Shown piece by piece: positions 16,019-24,390 of a stretch of 45,635 nucleotides of DNA (the first letter of the stretch is position 1; the number at the start of each line of letters is the position of its first letter). The stretch lies in contig URBM01000001.1 in assembly GCA_900545995.1 (NCBI GenBank), positions 1-45,635 on the forward strand. Reading direction: 5' to 3'. Below the pieces are notes generated by a model. That model saw nothing but the letters and a program-made list of their open reading frames with translations. It had not been told where the DNA came from and did no database searches. The stretch comes from an uncultured Collinsella sp. Its GTDB lineage: Bacteria; Actinomycetota; Coriobacteriia; Coriobacteriales; Coriobacteriaceae. Position numbers and translations under genes: made by a program.

Positions 16019-16267
16019 TTACACCAGCTTCACGGAGCCGACGGAGTTGTGGTCGGCCTCGATGGCTTCCTCGTAGCCCTCGAGCGCGTCATGCGCCTCG
16101 TGCAGCGCGGCCATGGCGGCCTCGAGCTTGGCGCCGATGCGCTCCATGTCAAAATTCTCGGTCGCATGCAGCAGCTGATGGCTCCACTCATGAGCGAGCT
16201 CGATGGTGTCGTCGACCTGTTTGACGCTCATGGCAAGCTGGCTCATGTTCATTCCAACATCATGCAT
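16019..16267 (-). CDS. Small helical protein of unknown function, first gene of the hyp operon
   Basis: 82 residues, beginning MHDVGMNMSQLAMSVKQVDD; not recognised. It is predicted all-helical, with six histidines and about 16 acidic residues (ELAHEWSHQLLHATENFDME, AALHEAHDALEGYEEAIEAD). No cysteine, signal peptide or membrane segment. AAGGAG stands seven bases before the ATG at 16267, and its stop abuts the nikR GTG, so it is translated in tandem with the nickel sensor. Position and histidine content suggest, but do not show, a role in nickel handling. Confidence 0.75.
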   Translation of the reverse strand: MHDVGMNMSQLAMSVKQVDDTIELAHEWSHQLLHATENFDMERIGAKLEAAMAALHEAHDALEGYEEAIEADHNSVGSVKLV

Positions 16268-16340
16268 GGAAAATCTCCTTTTGTATGGGGCAGTTCAGTG
16301 GTTCAGATTTTACTACGCCCGCTCTGCGCGCAGCTGCATA

Positions 16341-16377
16341 AGAAAACGGGTACGAGTCTGTGCGACCCGCACCCGTT
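16341..16377 (-). terminator. Possible terminator of trxA
   Basis: On the minus strand AACGGGT and ACCCGTT enclose a 19-base loop and are followed by TTCTT. The stem is short. Confidence 0.35.
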
Positions 16378-16488
16378 CACTGGGGGCTGTTTGTGACTAC
16401 CATACTATCCGTGGTTGCACTCGGTGCATCCAGAAGTCCGGCGAGCGGTGCAAAAGCGCTCATGGACGGCGGGTAAGTAACAAGCGTA

Positions 16489-16809
16489 TTACAGATGCTT
16501 CTCCAGCAGCGCCTGCAGCCTCGTCTTGGGCAGAGCGCCAACCGAGCGGTCAATCTCCTCGCCGTTCTTAAACACAACCAGCGTGGGGATGCTCATGACG
16601 CCATACTTCATGGCCAGGTCCTGGTTGTCGTCGACGTTGCATTTGGCAACGGCAAGCTTGCCCGCCAGCTCATCGGCAACCTCGTCAACGATGGGCGAGA
16701 GGGAGCGGCAGGGACCGCACCACGGTGCCCAAAAATCGACCAGCACGGGCAGGCTGTCGTTAACGACGGAATCGAAGTTCTCGGGGGTAATCTGCTTAAT
16801 GTCAGCCAT
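16489..16809 (-). CDS. trxA: Thioredoxin
   Basis: 106 residues, the classical size. The active site is VDFWAPWCGPCRSL (WCGPC), with the cis-proline loop MSIPTLVVFKNGEEIDRSVG. It is a cytoplasmic dithiol reductant for proteins such as ribonucleotide reductase and methionine sulfoxide reductase. The ATG at 16809 is preceded by GGAGG; earlier in-frame starts (16893) would add an unrelated 28-residue leader. It is monocistronic, with a divergent unknown gene starting at 16946. Confidence 0.96.
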   Translation of the reverse strand: MADIKQITPENFDSVVNDSLPVLVDFWAPWCGPCRSLSPIVDEVADELAGKLAVAKCNVDDNQDLAMKYGVMSIPTLVVFKNGEEIDRSVGALPKTRLQALLEKHL

Positions 16810-16945
16810 GGTGACCTCCATAATGCGACGCGGCTCAGCCGCGTAAAACTCAGTACGACCGTGCTTATACCCAGCCGCCCGCAAAGCAACCACTCGCGGG
16901 CAGCTCTTTTATATAATGGTGGGAACGCAAACGATTGGAGAGCGC

Positions 16946-17521
16946 ATGCCCACGTCACAAAGCCAGAAAAAAGAAGCCATCGCCCAGGCGACCGAGCAGG
17001 AGCTCGCATCGCTCGCGGGTCGTGGCGTGCGTATCGCGGGCAACGCGTGCTCGCCGATCGTGCTGGTCAAAGGCGATTTGGACGAGGCCGAGCGTTCGGG
17101 TGGCGAGCTTGCCGCCGGCCCGGATGGCGCGGCGTTGCGCAAGGCGCTTGGGGCCATCGGCTACGCGCCCGAGGATTTTTGCGTGCTGGCAAGCGTCGCC
17201 GGCGTGGGTGACGGAGCGGTCGCGGTGGGCGAGACTCTGCCGTGCGAGCTGTTCCGTGAGGCGCTTGAGGCTTTGGACCCCGAGGCGGTGCTACTGCTCG
17301 ACAACAACGCGGCTGACGCCATGCGCGAGACCTACGCCGATATGCTCGTGGCGATCGATGACTTCGACACCGCCATGCTCAGGCCCGGCTTGGTCGCCCA
17401 TGTGCAGGGTCGCCGCGTGCTCGCGCTCGACGGTTTCGAGGCGGCGCTCACCGACAAGGCCGCTAAGCAGCGCATGTGGGCCTACATCAAGCAGCTGACT
17501 CCGGCGGCCGCCCCGCTGTAG
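16946..17521 (+). CDS. Unknown protein, faint resemblance to uracil-DNA-glycosylase-like fold
   Basis: 191 residues, starting MPTSQSQKKEAIAQATEQEL after GGAGAG. The order of segments resembles family 4/5 uracil-DNA glycosylases: RIAGNACSPIVLVKGDLDEA where those have VGEAPG, then DGAALRKALGAIGYAPEDFC (compare GRAGQLLDKMLAAIGL), and REALEALDPEAVLLLDNNAA (compare the LRPKVIVALGR region). The catalytic motifs and the iron-sulfur cysteines are not evident, so if related it would be a non-enzymatic relative. This comparison is from memory of the families and is weak. It is soluble, with no signal peptide, and divergent from trxA. Confidence 0.7.
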   Translation: MPTSQSQKKEAIAQATEQELASLAGRGVRIAGNACSPIVLVKGDLDEAERSGGELAAGPDGAALRKALGAIGYAPEDFCVLASVAGVGDGAVAVGETLPCELFREALEALDPEAVLLLDNNAADAMRETYADMLVAIDDFDTAMLRPGLVAHVQGRRVLALDGFEAALTDKAAKQRMWAYIKQLTPAAAPL

Positions 17522-17585
17522 CGGATTGGCGCCGGCGAGCGATTGCCTGGCGGGCAAGACGCGCCTCGAGATCGGCGCCGCACTT

Positions 17586-18863
17586 CTACATCACAGCGCG
17601 CAGCTCAAACCGATCGCCGTTAATGCGGAACTGACAGTTGCCGTTCATGCGTTCGACGGCAAGTTTGATGCTCTTGGTTCCAAAGCCGTGTCCGGTGTGC
17701 CCGGCTACGGGCACACCGTCGACCATGCGCGGCGCGCGGTCAAACGTGTTGGAAACTAACAGCAGCAGCTGGCCGTCCTCTAATCGCAGGTCAAAGTCGA
17801 CGAATCGCTTTCCTTGGGGTGCGGCGCTTGCGGCGGTGATAGCGTTTTCCAAGGCATTTGAGAGCACGCTAAACAGGTCGGCGTCACCTACGTGGATGGT
17901 TTCGGGTACGGCGGCGCGCAGGTTGGCGGTAATGCCGTTTCTATTGATATCCGAGTTAAATGACGAAAGCGCGATGTTTACGGTCTCGTTGGCGCAGAAG
18001 CGGCGTACGGCGGTGCGATCGCCGGCTTCGCAGAGTTCATCGATGCGTTTGAGTGCCTCGTCGGTGTGGCCCTCCTCAATTAAAGCGGCCAGGCCGCGTA
18101 GGAAGTGGCGCATATCGTGGCGAAGAATCGACAGCTCGCGCCCAGATTGACGCCAAGCCTCGAGCTCTTTGATGACGGCGCTGTCGCGGGTTTCGAGCAT
18201 CCAGCGCTCTCGCTCGGCAGCCTCTTTTTCTTCGTATTCGCGCAGGTAAACGGCAAGAAACATAAGATAGAAGGCACAGAGCGCAAATGCCAAAAACTCA
18301 ACCGTCACCACCGAGCCCGAGTGGAACAGCGTGGTGTAGACGTTGGTGGCATAGTCAAAGACGTAATAGACGAGCGGCAGGATTAAAAGGATGCCCAGCT
18401 CGGTGGTGCTTTTAATCGCCAAGCGCGGACCGGTGTCGCCGGCCCAATGCAACAGGACGGCAAAGACGGCGAGTGTGGTCGCAATACGCGCCAGATAGTA
18501 CGCGATCTGCGAATCGGTTGCGGCAAAGGCGGCGATGCCCATCCAATTGCTGAACTGGCAGCTCAGATAAGCACTCGTAATGCCGAGCGCGGCAAGCAGC
18601 GGGCTCAGGCGGTAGCGCGCACACAAATAGATGACGAGCGGCAGATGCACGACGAGCGGATATACCTGGCGGGCGAAAAGCTCGCCGCCGACGGCATTGG
18701 CGAGGCCAAATGCGCATCCAGTTACGGCACCGACCAGCACCAGTTCAAGCGCATGACGCCGGTTGATCTCGATACCGCACAGCGCCGCCGAGGCAAAGAC
18801 GCCAAAGAGTAGCGTTGTGGCGTGGTGGATAGCCCAAAGGATCATTTCGACCGAGGAGACCAT
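17586..18863 (-). CDS. Sensor histidine kinase, GHKL/LytS-AgrC type
   Basis: 425 residues. Six to seven membrane helices (about residues 5-215) are followed by a coiled region (REYEEKEAAERERWMLETRD) and the kinase core. The phosphoacceptor region is ELSILRHDMRHFLRGLAALI. The ATP-binding N box is LFSVLSNALENAITAA, and the G box GHGFGTKSIKLAVERMNG. This is the HPK10-like class that partners LytTR regulators and often senses peptides or cell-surface conditions. Its ATG at 18863 overlaps the response-regulator stop (TGATG) and has an AGGAGG site inside the upstream gene. Confidence 0.9.
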   Translation of the reverse strand: MVSSVEMILWAIHHATTLLFGVFASAALCGIEINRRHALELVLVGAVTGCAFGLANAVGGELFARQVYPLVVHLPLVIYLCARYRLSPLLAALGITSAYLSCQFSNWMGIAAFAATDSQIAYYLARIATTLAVFAVLLHWAGDTGPRLAIKSTTELGILLILPLVYYVFDYATNVYTTLFHSGSVVTVEFLAFALCAFYLMFLAVYLREYEEKEAAERERWMLETRDSAVIKELEAWRQSGRELSILRHDMRHFLRGLAALIEEGHTDEALKRIDELCEAGDRTAVRRFCANETVNIALSSFNSDINRNGITANLRAAVPETIHVGDADLFSVLSNALENAITAASAAPQGKRFVDFDLRLEDGQLLLLVSNTFDRAPRMVDGVPVAGHTGHGFGTKSIKLAVERMNGNCQFRINGDRFELRAVM

Positions 18864-19585
18864 CAGCGCCTCCTGCCTTCGAAGCGCACCGCAAAGTAGG
18901 CGTCTTGGAACCCCTGCTTGCTGCTGCGCGACAGCGGAATGCACGCGCCGGAGCGCATGACGATGTCCGTGCGATCGAAGTGGTCGATGTTGCGCAAGTT
19001 GACCTGGTAGCTACGGTGGCATTTAAAGAAGGTGACATTTTGCGCCAAACGGTCCTCGACGCTGCGGAACGACTCGAGTGCCTCGATATCGCGTCCGTCG
19101 CGCAGGTGGAAGACCACGTGCTTGTTGCGCGCCTCGGCATATTCGATGTCGGACAGGCGCAGGGCGTGGTAGCCAAAGGACGTTTTGATCACGAGCTCGT
19201 CGGTCGCCGCCGGGCGCATGCTCGAAAGCTCGTCGAGTAACTGCGCCAGGCGTTCGTAAGTCACGGGCTTGAGCAGATAGTCGAAGGCGCGGACCTCGTA
19301 GGACTCCAGTGCAAACTCGGGCGATGAGGTGAGAAACACCAAGCGCACGGCGGTATCGGCCTGGCGCAATTCGCGCGCGGTGTCCATGCCGTTGACGAGC
19401 GGCATGATCATGTCGAGCAGAATGATGTCGGCGCGCGATGCGGCATGGCGGGCCAGCAGGTCCTCGCCGCGCGTGACGAGCGCAACATCGACCGCCGTGC
19501 CCGTCTCGGTCGACCAACGGTCGATCATCCGGTGCAGTTTATCTAGAAAAGTGACGTCGTCGTCGCAGGCAATAATCTTGAGCAT
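18863..19585 (-). CDS. LytTR-family response regulator
   Basis: 240 residues. The receiver domain occupies residues 1-120: acidic pocket IIACDDD, phosphoacceptor ADIILLDMIMPLVNG, LVFLTSSPEFALESYEVRAF with YLLKP as the switch lysine. The LytTR DNA-binding domain follows, about 130-235 (VIKTSFGYHALRLSDIEYAE, then HRSYQVNLRNIDHFDR). It forms a two-gene operon with the sensor kinase. There is no obvious target gene next door, and no AgrD-like peptide gene was seen nearby. Confidence 0.92.
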   Translation of the reverse strand: MLKIIACDDDVTFLDKLHRMIDRWSTETGTAVDVALVTRGEDLLARHAASRADIILLDMIMPLVNGMDTARELRQADTAVRLVFLTSSPEFALESYEVRAFDYLLKPVTYERLAQLLDELSSMRPAATDELVIKTSFGYHALRLSDIEYAEARNKHVVFHLRDGRDIEALESFRSVEDRLAQNVTFFKCHRSYQVNLRNIDHFDRTDIVMRSGACIPLSRSSKQGFQDAYFAVRFEGRRR

Positions 19586-19791
19586 TCGGCCCCCTTAGTA
19601 ATTCGATTTTGCCACATCGGGCACGCGCCGCTTGCGGAGACGCGTCCCATTTGCGCCCCGCGTCGTGCAACTCGCGCCGAGCGGTATTGCGGTGGCGAAA
19701 GATGCCTCCTGCGCCATCGAGAGCTCGGCTATCCTCAGCTTGCCAGTTCGAATATGGACCTGCCACATGATCGAATCTTTATTTCAACTTT

Positions 19792-19841
19792 ACACCTAGG
19801 TTTACAGCTGTCTTGTCAGCTGTAAACCTAGGTGTCATACT
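19792..19841 (+). promoter_or_regulatory. nadA promoter inside a perfect 19-bp palindrome (probable NiaR operator)
   Basis: ACACCTAGGTTTACAGCTG (19792-19810) and its exact reverse complement (19817-19835) flank TCTTGT. A -35 box TTGTCA (19813-19818) falls in the centre and a -10 box CATACT (19836-19841) follows at 17 bp. A dimer or tetramer on the palindrome would cover the promoter; the repressor encoded at the operon's end, NiaR, is the natural candidate. Alternatively the palindrome may fold in RNA if transcription starts further upstream. Confidence 0.7.
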
Positions 19842-19876
19842 AAAGCCCCAAGATTCGCCAAAAGAGAGGGGCCTTG

Positions 19877-20902
19877 ATGGCACAGAGCGCGAACATGGAT
19901 GCGTCGGAGCTTGCACGCGATATCGCGGCCGGCCTAGCATCGGCAACGACGGCAACGGAGCGCGCGGCACTGGTGCCTGCAGAGCTCGTCGAGGCCATTC
20001 AGCAACTAAAAACCCAACGTGACGCGGTGGTCCTGGCGCACTACTATGTGGCGCCCGAGGTCCAAGCCGTGGCTGATTGCGTCGGCGACAGCTTCTACCT
20101 GGCAAAGCTTGCCAAGAGCCTGCCGCAGCAGACCATCGTGCTGTGCGGCGTGGAGTTTATGGGCGAGAGCGCCAAGCTGCTCAACCCCACCAAGACCGTG
20201 CTGCTGCCCGAGCCGGGCGCGGACTGCCCCATGGCGCACATGGTCAAGCGCGAGACGGTCGACGCCGCCCGCGCCGAGTACGGTGACGACCTTGCCGTGG
20301 TCTGCTACGTCAACTCCACGGTCGAGATCAAGAGCTGGAGCGACGTGTGTGTCACCAGCTCCAACGCCGTCAAGATCGTGTCCGAGCTGCCGCAGCAGCA
20401 TATCCTGTTCATCCCCGATCAAAACCTGGGCCGCTTCGTAGCCGAGCAGGTGCCGCAAAAGCACGTCATTCTCAACAATGGCTACTGCCCGCGCCACCAC
20501 ATCATTACCGTCGAGCAGATCGTCGACGCGACGGAGGCTCACCCCGACGCGCTCGTGCTGGCGCATCCTGAGTGCAAGGCCGACGTCCTGGCGGAGGCCG
20601 ACTACATCGGTTCCACCGCCGGCATCATCAAGTACGCCGAGGAGTCCAACGCGAGCGAGTTCATTATCGTGACGGTCCGCGGCGTGCTCTACGAGCTCGA
20701 GCGCCGCTGCCAGGGCACCGGCAAGAAGTTCTACTTCCCCGCGGTGCAGCCCACCTGCGTCAACATGGACCTCATCACGCTCGAAAAGCTCGTGCGCTGC
20801 CTGGAAACGGGCGAGGGCGAGGTGCAGATCGGCGTCTCGGACGAGGCAGCAGACCAGGCCAAGCTCACGCTCGACCGTATGCTCGAGTACGCAGCGCGCT
20901 AG
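19877..20902 (+). CDS. nadA: Quinolinate synthase
   Basis: 341 residues. It condenses iminoaspartate with dihydroxyacetone phosphate to quinolinate and needs an oxygen-sensitive [4Fe-4S] cluster. The three cluster cysteines are in VLCGVEFMGESAKLL, NNGYCPRHHIITVEQI and VQPTCVNMDLITLEKL. Other hallmarks are VLAHYYVAPEVQAVADCVGD, YVNSTVEIKSWSDVCVTSSN and LFIPDQNLGRFVA. The ATG at 19877 is preceded by GAGAGGGG; a TTG one codon earlier is possible. It is first in nadA-nadB-nadC-niaR. Confidence 0.96.
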   Translation: MAQSANMDASELARDIAAGLASATTATERAALVPAELVEAIQQLKTQRDAVVLAHYYVAPEVQAVADCVGDSFYLAKLAKSLPQQTIVLCGVEFMGESAKLLNPTKTVLLPEPGADCPMAHMVKRETVDAARAEYGDDLAVVCYVNSTVEIKSWSDVCVTSSNAVKIVSELPQQHILFIPDQNLGRFVAEQVPQKHVILNNGYCPRHHIITVEQIVDATEAHPDALVLAHPECKADVLAEADYIGSTAGIIKYAEESNASEFIIVTVRGVLYELERRCQGTGKKFYFPAVQPTCVNMDLITLEKLVRCLETGEGEVQIGVSDEAADQAKLTLDRMLEYAAR

Positions 20903-20905
20903 AAC

Positions 20906-20940
20906 AATGTGGCATGAGGGATGGTCCCTTATGCCACATT
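20906..20940 (+). repeat. Hairpin between nadA and nadB
   Basis: AATGTGGCATGAGGGA / TCCCTTATGCCACATT, 16-bp stem with a G-T wobble and TGG loop, right after the nadA stop and just before the nadB ribosome site. No T-tract; it may stabilise nadA mRNA or influence nadB translation. Confidence 0.7.
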
Positions 20941-20957
20941 CAAGGGAGAGGATTCCT

Positions 20958-22334
20958 GTGGAAACCAAGCAATACCCCGATATGGAGTGCGACGTCGTCA
21001 TTGCCGGCTGCGGCGTGGCGGGCCTGTACGCGGCGCTCAACCTGCCGACGAGCACGCGCGTGATCATGCTCTCCAAGGGCGCGGTCGACGAGTGCGACTC
21101 GATGCTCGCGCAGGGCGGCATCTGCGTGCTGCCCGAGGGCACGGACTACGATGCCTTCTTTGAGGACACCATGCACGCCGGCCATTACGAGAACCGCCGC
21201 GAGAGCGTCGACATCATGATCCGCTCGAGCCGCTCGGTCATCAACGACCTGCTAGCGATGGGCGTGGATTTTGAGCGCAAGGCCGATGGCAGTCTCGACT
21301 TTACCCGCGAGGGCGCACACAGCCGTCCGCGCATTGCCTTCCATGCCGATATCACCGGCAAGGAGATTACGACCAAGCTGCTTCAGGCTGTCCGCAAGCT
21401 GGACAACGTGCAGATTTTTGAGCACGTGGCCATGACCGACATCCTAACGGGCGAGCGTGACGGCGCCACGATGTGCACCGGCGTCGTCGCCGTTCCCGTG
21501 GACGAGAACAGCTCGGTTCGTCCTGCCGACGAGCTGGCAAATGCCGCCGAGGGCGTGCATGCCGGCGAGCCGTTTAAGATCCATGCCCGCCACACGCTGT
21601 GGGCGACGGGCGGCATCGGTGGCGTATACGACCATTCGACCAACTACCCGCAGCTCACGGGCGATGCCTGCTACATTGCTCAGGAGCATGGCATTAAGAT
21701 GGAGCACCTGGACTACGTGCAGATCCACCCCACGGGACTGTTCTCACCGCAGCCGGGCCGCACCTTCCTGATCAGCGAGAGCTGCCGCGGCGAGGGTGCG
21801 ATTTTGCTCAATGCCGCCGGTGAGCGCTTTACCGACGAGCTGCAGCCGCGTGACGTGGTCGCCGCCGCTATTCGCGAACAGATGAAGCAGGACGGTACCG
21901 AGCACGAGTGGCTGAGCTTCGCCCCCGTCGAACGCGATGTGGTGACCGGGCATTTTGCCAACATTCGCGCGCGCTGCCTTGAGGACGGTCGCGACATCCT
22001 GGACGAGCCCATCCCCGTCACGCCCACGCAGCACTACTTTATGGGCGGCGTGTGGGTCGACAAGGACGGCCGCACCTCGATGCCCGAGCTCTACGCCGCC
22101 GGCGAGACGGCCTGCAACGGCGTTCACGGCAAGAATCGCCTGGCTTCAAACAGCCTGCTCGAGGCGCTGGTCTGGGGTCGTCGCGCCGCGTGGTATATGC
22201 GTACCGGCGAGTCGCTGGCCGTGGAGCAGGCGGGCGATCCCGCGCTCGATGGCCGTCATCGCGCCCTGAGCGCCGATACCCTGGCAATCGATGATTTGGC
22301 CCGTGCCGCCGGCACGCAGGCCGTGGAGGAGTAG
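20958..22334 (+). CDS. nadB: L-aspartate oxidase
   Basis: 458 residues, somewhat shorter than the 530-residue E. coli enzyme because the C-terminal helical domain is reduced. It is an FAD flavoprotein of the succinate dehydrogenase family that oxidises aspartate to iminoaspartate, with fumarate as likely acceptor in an anaerobe. FAD motif CDVVIAGCGVAGLYAALN at residue about 10; SMLAQGGICVLPEGTD; substrate loop DREGAHSR-like TREGAHSRPRIAF; DYVQIHPTGL; CRGEGAILLNAAGERF; ELYAAGETACNGVHGKNRLA. The start is a GTG at 20958 with GGGAGAGG upstream. Confidence 0.94.
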   Translation: METKQYPDMECDVVIAGCGVAGLYAALNLPTSTRVIMLSKGAVDECDSMLAQGGICVLPEGTDYDAFFEDTMHAGHYENRRESVDIMIRSSRSVINDLLAMGVDFERKADGSLDFTREGAHSRPRIAFHADITGKEITTKLLQAVRKLDNVQIFEHVAMTDILTGERDGATMCTGVVAVPVDENSSVRPADELANAAEGVHAGEPFKIHARHTLWATGGIGGVYDHSTNYPQLTGDACYIAQEHGIKMEHLDYVQIHPTGLFSPQPGRTFLISESCRGEGAILLNAAGERFTDELQPRDVVAAAIREQMKQDGTEHEWLSFAPVERDVVTGHFANIRARCLEDGRDILDEPIPVTPTQHYFMGGVWVDKDGRTSMPELYAAGETACNGVHGKNRLASNSLLEALVWGRRAAWYMRTGESLAVEQAGDPALDGRHRALSADTLAIDDLARAAGTQAVEE

Positions 22335-22337
22335 ACC

Positions 22338-23198
22338 ATGAATCCCATTACCATGAAGCTCGTCGTCGATGATCTGATTCTGCAGGCTCTGCGCGAGGAC
22401 ATTACCTTTGAGGACGTGAGCACGGCGAGCGTGTGTCCCACGGCGCGTCCCGCCACGGTGGAGCTTATCGCCAAGGCCGATGGCATCATCGCGGGCCTGG
22501 ATGTATTCGCTCGCACCTTTGAGCTGCTGGATTCGCAGAGCTCGGTGCTGTTTGATGTTGCCGATGGTGACGAGGTGCACGCCGGTGACCACGTGGGCCA
22601 GGTGCGTGGCGATGCGCGCGTGCTGCTTTCGGGTGAGCGCGTGGCGCTCAACTACCTGCAGCGCATGAGCGGCATCGCTACCTATACGCACCAGATGGCC
22701 GCGGCGCTCGAGGGCACCAAGACCGTGCTTGTCGACACACGCAAGACCACGCCGGGCATGCGCGTCTTCGAGAAGGCCGCGGTCGAGATCGGCGGCGGCA
22801 GCAACCACCGTTACAACCTGTCGACGGCCGTCATGCTCAAGGACAACCACATCGATGCCGCCGGTGGCGTGACGCGTGCGATCGAGATGGCGCGCGCCCA
22901 TGCATCGTTTACCACGACGGTCGAGATCGAGTGCGAGAACCTGGACATGGTGCGCGAGGCTGTGGAGGCCGGCGCCGACATCATCATGTTCGACAACATG
23001 ACCCACGACGACATGGCTGCTGCGATTGAGCTTATCGCCGGTCGCGCCAAAACCGAGTGCTCGGGCAACGTGGACGCCAGCAATATCCGCGCGCTCGCCG
23101 ACCTGGGCGTTGACTTTATTAGCTCGGGGGCGCTGACGCACTCTGCGCCGATTCTCGACCTCTCGCTTAAGCACCTGCGTCTGCTGGACGGTAAATAA
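22338..23198 (+). CDS. nadC: Nicotinate-nucleotide pyrophosphorylase (carboxylating)
   Basis: 286 residues. It converts quinolinate and PRPP to nicotinate mononucleotide, CO2 and pyrophosphate. Motifs are LREDITFEDVST, VALNYLQRMSGIATYT, the active-site VDTRKTTPGMRVFEKAAV, GGGSNHRYNLST, MLKDNHIDAAGG and the barrel segments EIECENLDMVREAVEAGADI and DFISSGALTHSAP. It starts three bases after the nadB stop. Its TAA shares one base with the ATG of niaR (TAATG). Confidence 0.96.
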   Translation: MNPITMKLVVDDLILQALREDITFEDVSTASVCPTARPATVELIAKADGIIAGLDVFARTFELLDSQSSVLFDVADGDEVHAGDHVGQVRGDARVLLSGERVALNYLQRMSGIATYTHQMAAALEGTKTVLVDTRKTTPGMRVFEKAAVEIGGGSNHRYNLSTAVMLKDNHIDAAGGVTRAIEMARAHASFTTTVEIECENLDMVREAVEAGADIIMFDNMTHDDMAAAIELIAGRAKTECSGNVDASNIRALADLGVDFISSGALTHSAPILDLSLKHLRLLDGK

Positions 23199-23743
23199 TG
23201 GACGCCCGCGAGCGTCGCCGTGCCATCATAGGCGTGCTCGAGCGAGCCAAGGAGCCCGTTTCGGGCAGTGCGCTTGCTCGTGAGGTGGGTGTGAGCCGCC
23301 AGATTGTCGTGCAAGACATCGCCCTGCTGCGCGCCGATGGGCACGATATCGTGGCCACCAATCGCGGCTACGTGCTGCAGGAGGCCCCCAGCAGCCCCGC
23401 CGTGCCCACGCGTCTTGTTAAGGTGCGCCACAGCGTGGAGCAGGCGGGCGACGAGCTTACGAGTATCGTCGACGCGGGTGGCGCCGTTCTCAACGTGATC
23501 GTCAATCACCGCGTGTATGGCAAGATCACAGCCGATCTGGACATTCGCAACCGTCGCGATATCGAGCGCTATCTGGAGGGTATTGCCAGCGGCAAGAGTT
23601 TTCCACTGCTGACGGTGACAAGCGGCTATCACTTCCATCGCATCGCGGCGGAGGACGAGCAAACCCTCGACGAGATCGAGGCGATGCTCAAGGAGAAAGG
23701 CTACCTAGCAGACCTGATGCCCTACGAGGACGATCTATCGTAG
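23198..23743 (+). CDS. niaR: NAD biosynthesis repressor NiaR (HTH-11 + 3H domain)
   Basis: 181 residues. An N-terminal winged helix (RRRAIIGVLERAKEPVSGSA, then LAREVGVSRQIVVQDIALLR) is followed by the 3H domain with its metal-coordinating histidines (VRHSVEQAGDEL, VIVNHRVYGKI and SGYHFHRI). The family (YrxA/NiaR) represses NAD synthesis and niacin uptake genes in response to nicotinate. Fusion by start/stop overlap to nadC fits autoregulation of the whole operon through the palindrome upstream of nadA. Confidence 0.93.
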   Translation: MDARERRRAIIGVLERAKEPVSGSALAREVGVSRQIVVQDIALLRADGHDIVATNRGYVLQEAPSSPAVPTRLVKVRHSVEQAGDELTSIVDAGGAVLNVIVNHRVYGKITADLDIRNRRDIERYLEGIASGKSFPLLTVTSGYHFHRIAAEDEQTLDEIEAMLKEKGYLADLMPYEDDLS

Positions 23744-23860
23744 CCGACGCTGCAAACGCCCCTAAGCGGCAATCTGACGTTCAATCGTCGGTTGCGTACA
23801 AAAAGTACGCTTCCCTCCTCTTTCACGTCACCTTGCTCGCTTAGGGGTGTTTTCGCTGAC
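23744..23860 (+). repeat. Compound-hairpin 3' element, copy C (after niaR)
   Basis: It starts at the niaR stop with GCCGACGCTGCAAACGCCCC, without the first small hairpin of the other copies. The outer stem is CCCTAAGCG (about 23760) with CGCTTAGGG (about 23845): different bases from copy A but still paired. The GCAATCTGACGTTCAA segment corresponds to ACAATTTGTCATTCAA in copy A, and an inner GCGTAC / GTACGC stem replaces the terminator-like stem. Confidence 0.6.
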
Positions 23861-23897
23861 GTGAGCTCAACCTGCGACGGTGCCAAATTAGTTATCC

Positions 23898-23947
23898 GCA
23901 CAAAAAAGGAGGCCTCCGCGGCGATGCGGAGGCCTCCTTTTTTGTGC
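23898..23947. terminator. Bidirectional terminator between niaR and ferredoxin genes
   Basis: GCACAAAAAAGGAGGCCTCC and its mirror enclose a short loop; the stem GGAGGCCTCCGC / GCGGAGGCCTCC is flanked by A6 and T6, so it ends transcription from both convergent genes. Confidence 0.9.
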
Positions 23948-23982
23948 ACGGTGTACTTTTGAGTGTGCAGGTGGGGGAGTTG

Positions 23983-24168
23983 TTACTCCTCGACGATCTC
24001 GGTGATCGCGCCAGCGGGGCAAGCGTCCTGGCAGGCGCCACAAGCGACGCAGGAGTCCTCGTCAGCGACGGTAGCGACGTCCTGGAGCTCCAGAACGCCA
24101 GCGGGGCAGGAGTCGACGCAAACGCCACAAGCGATGCACTCGTCGGCATCAATTACGGGATGAGCCAT
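23983..24168 (-). CDS. 2[4Fe-4S] ferredoxin
   Basis: 61 residues, the size of clostridial-type ferredoxins. Two CxxCxxCxxxCP motifs: CIACGVCVDSCPAG and CVACGACQDACPAG. It is a low-potential electron carrier in the cytoplasm, used in anaerobes with hydrogenases, pyruvate:ferredoxin oxidoreductase and similar enzymes. The ATG at 24168 follows GAGGAAACTACC; an earlier in-frame ATG would add 22 residues that are not ferredoxin-like. Monocistronic. Confidence 0.95.
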   Translation of the reverse strand: MAHPVIDADECIACGVCVDSCPAGVLELQDVATVADEDSCVACGACQDACPAGAITEIVEE

Positions 24169-24390
24169 GGTAGTTTCCTCTCTGTTGACCGACGCTACAG
24201 GCGATGCGCGCCGGTTTGATTCGGGCAAAAACATACCACGGGAGCGACCGTTTGCAATACCCTCTGGCCGGCATCTTCATACCGTTCGCCGAGTATGCCA
24301 AGGTTTACTAAAAAACGCGCAGGTGGGGCCGTTGAGCTGCATAAATGTTAGCTAAAGGTGACTTGAAATATAGGGCGATTGAGCGTGCTT

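Noticed and set aside
16394..16421. Possible NikR operator upstream of orf82
   Set aside because: GTGACTACC ... GTGGTTGCAC is only a loose dyad and does not match the GTATGA-N16-TCATAC form.
17586..19585. Quorum-sensing agr-type locus
   Set aside because: The kinase and LytTR regulator fit, but no AgrB or AgrD-like gene lies beside them.
23902..23943. Rho-independent terminator taken as an inverted-repeat mobile element
   Set aside because: A-tract, stem and T-tract between convergent genes are fully explained by bidirectional termination.
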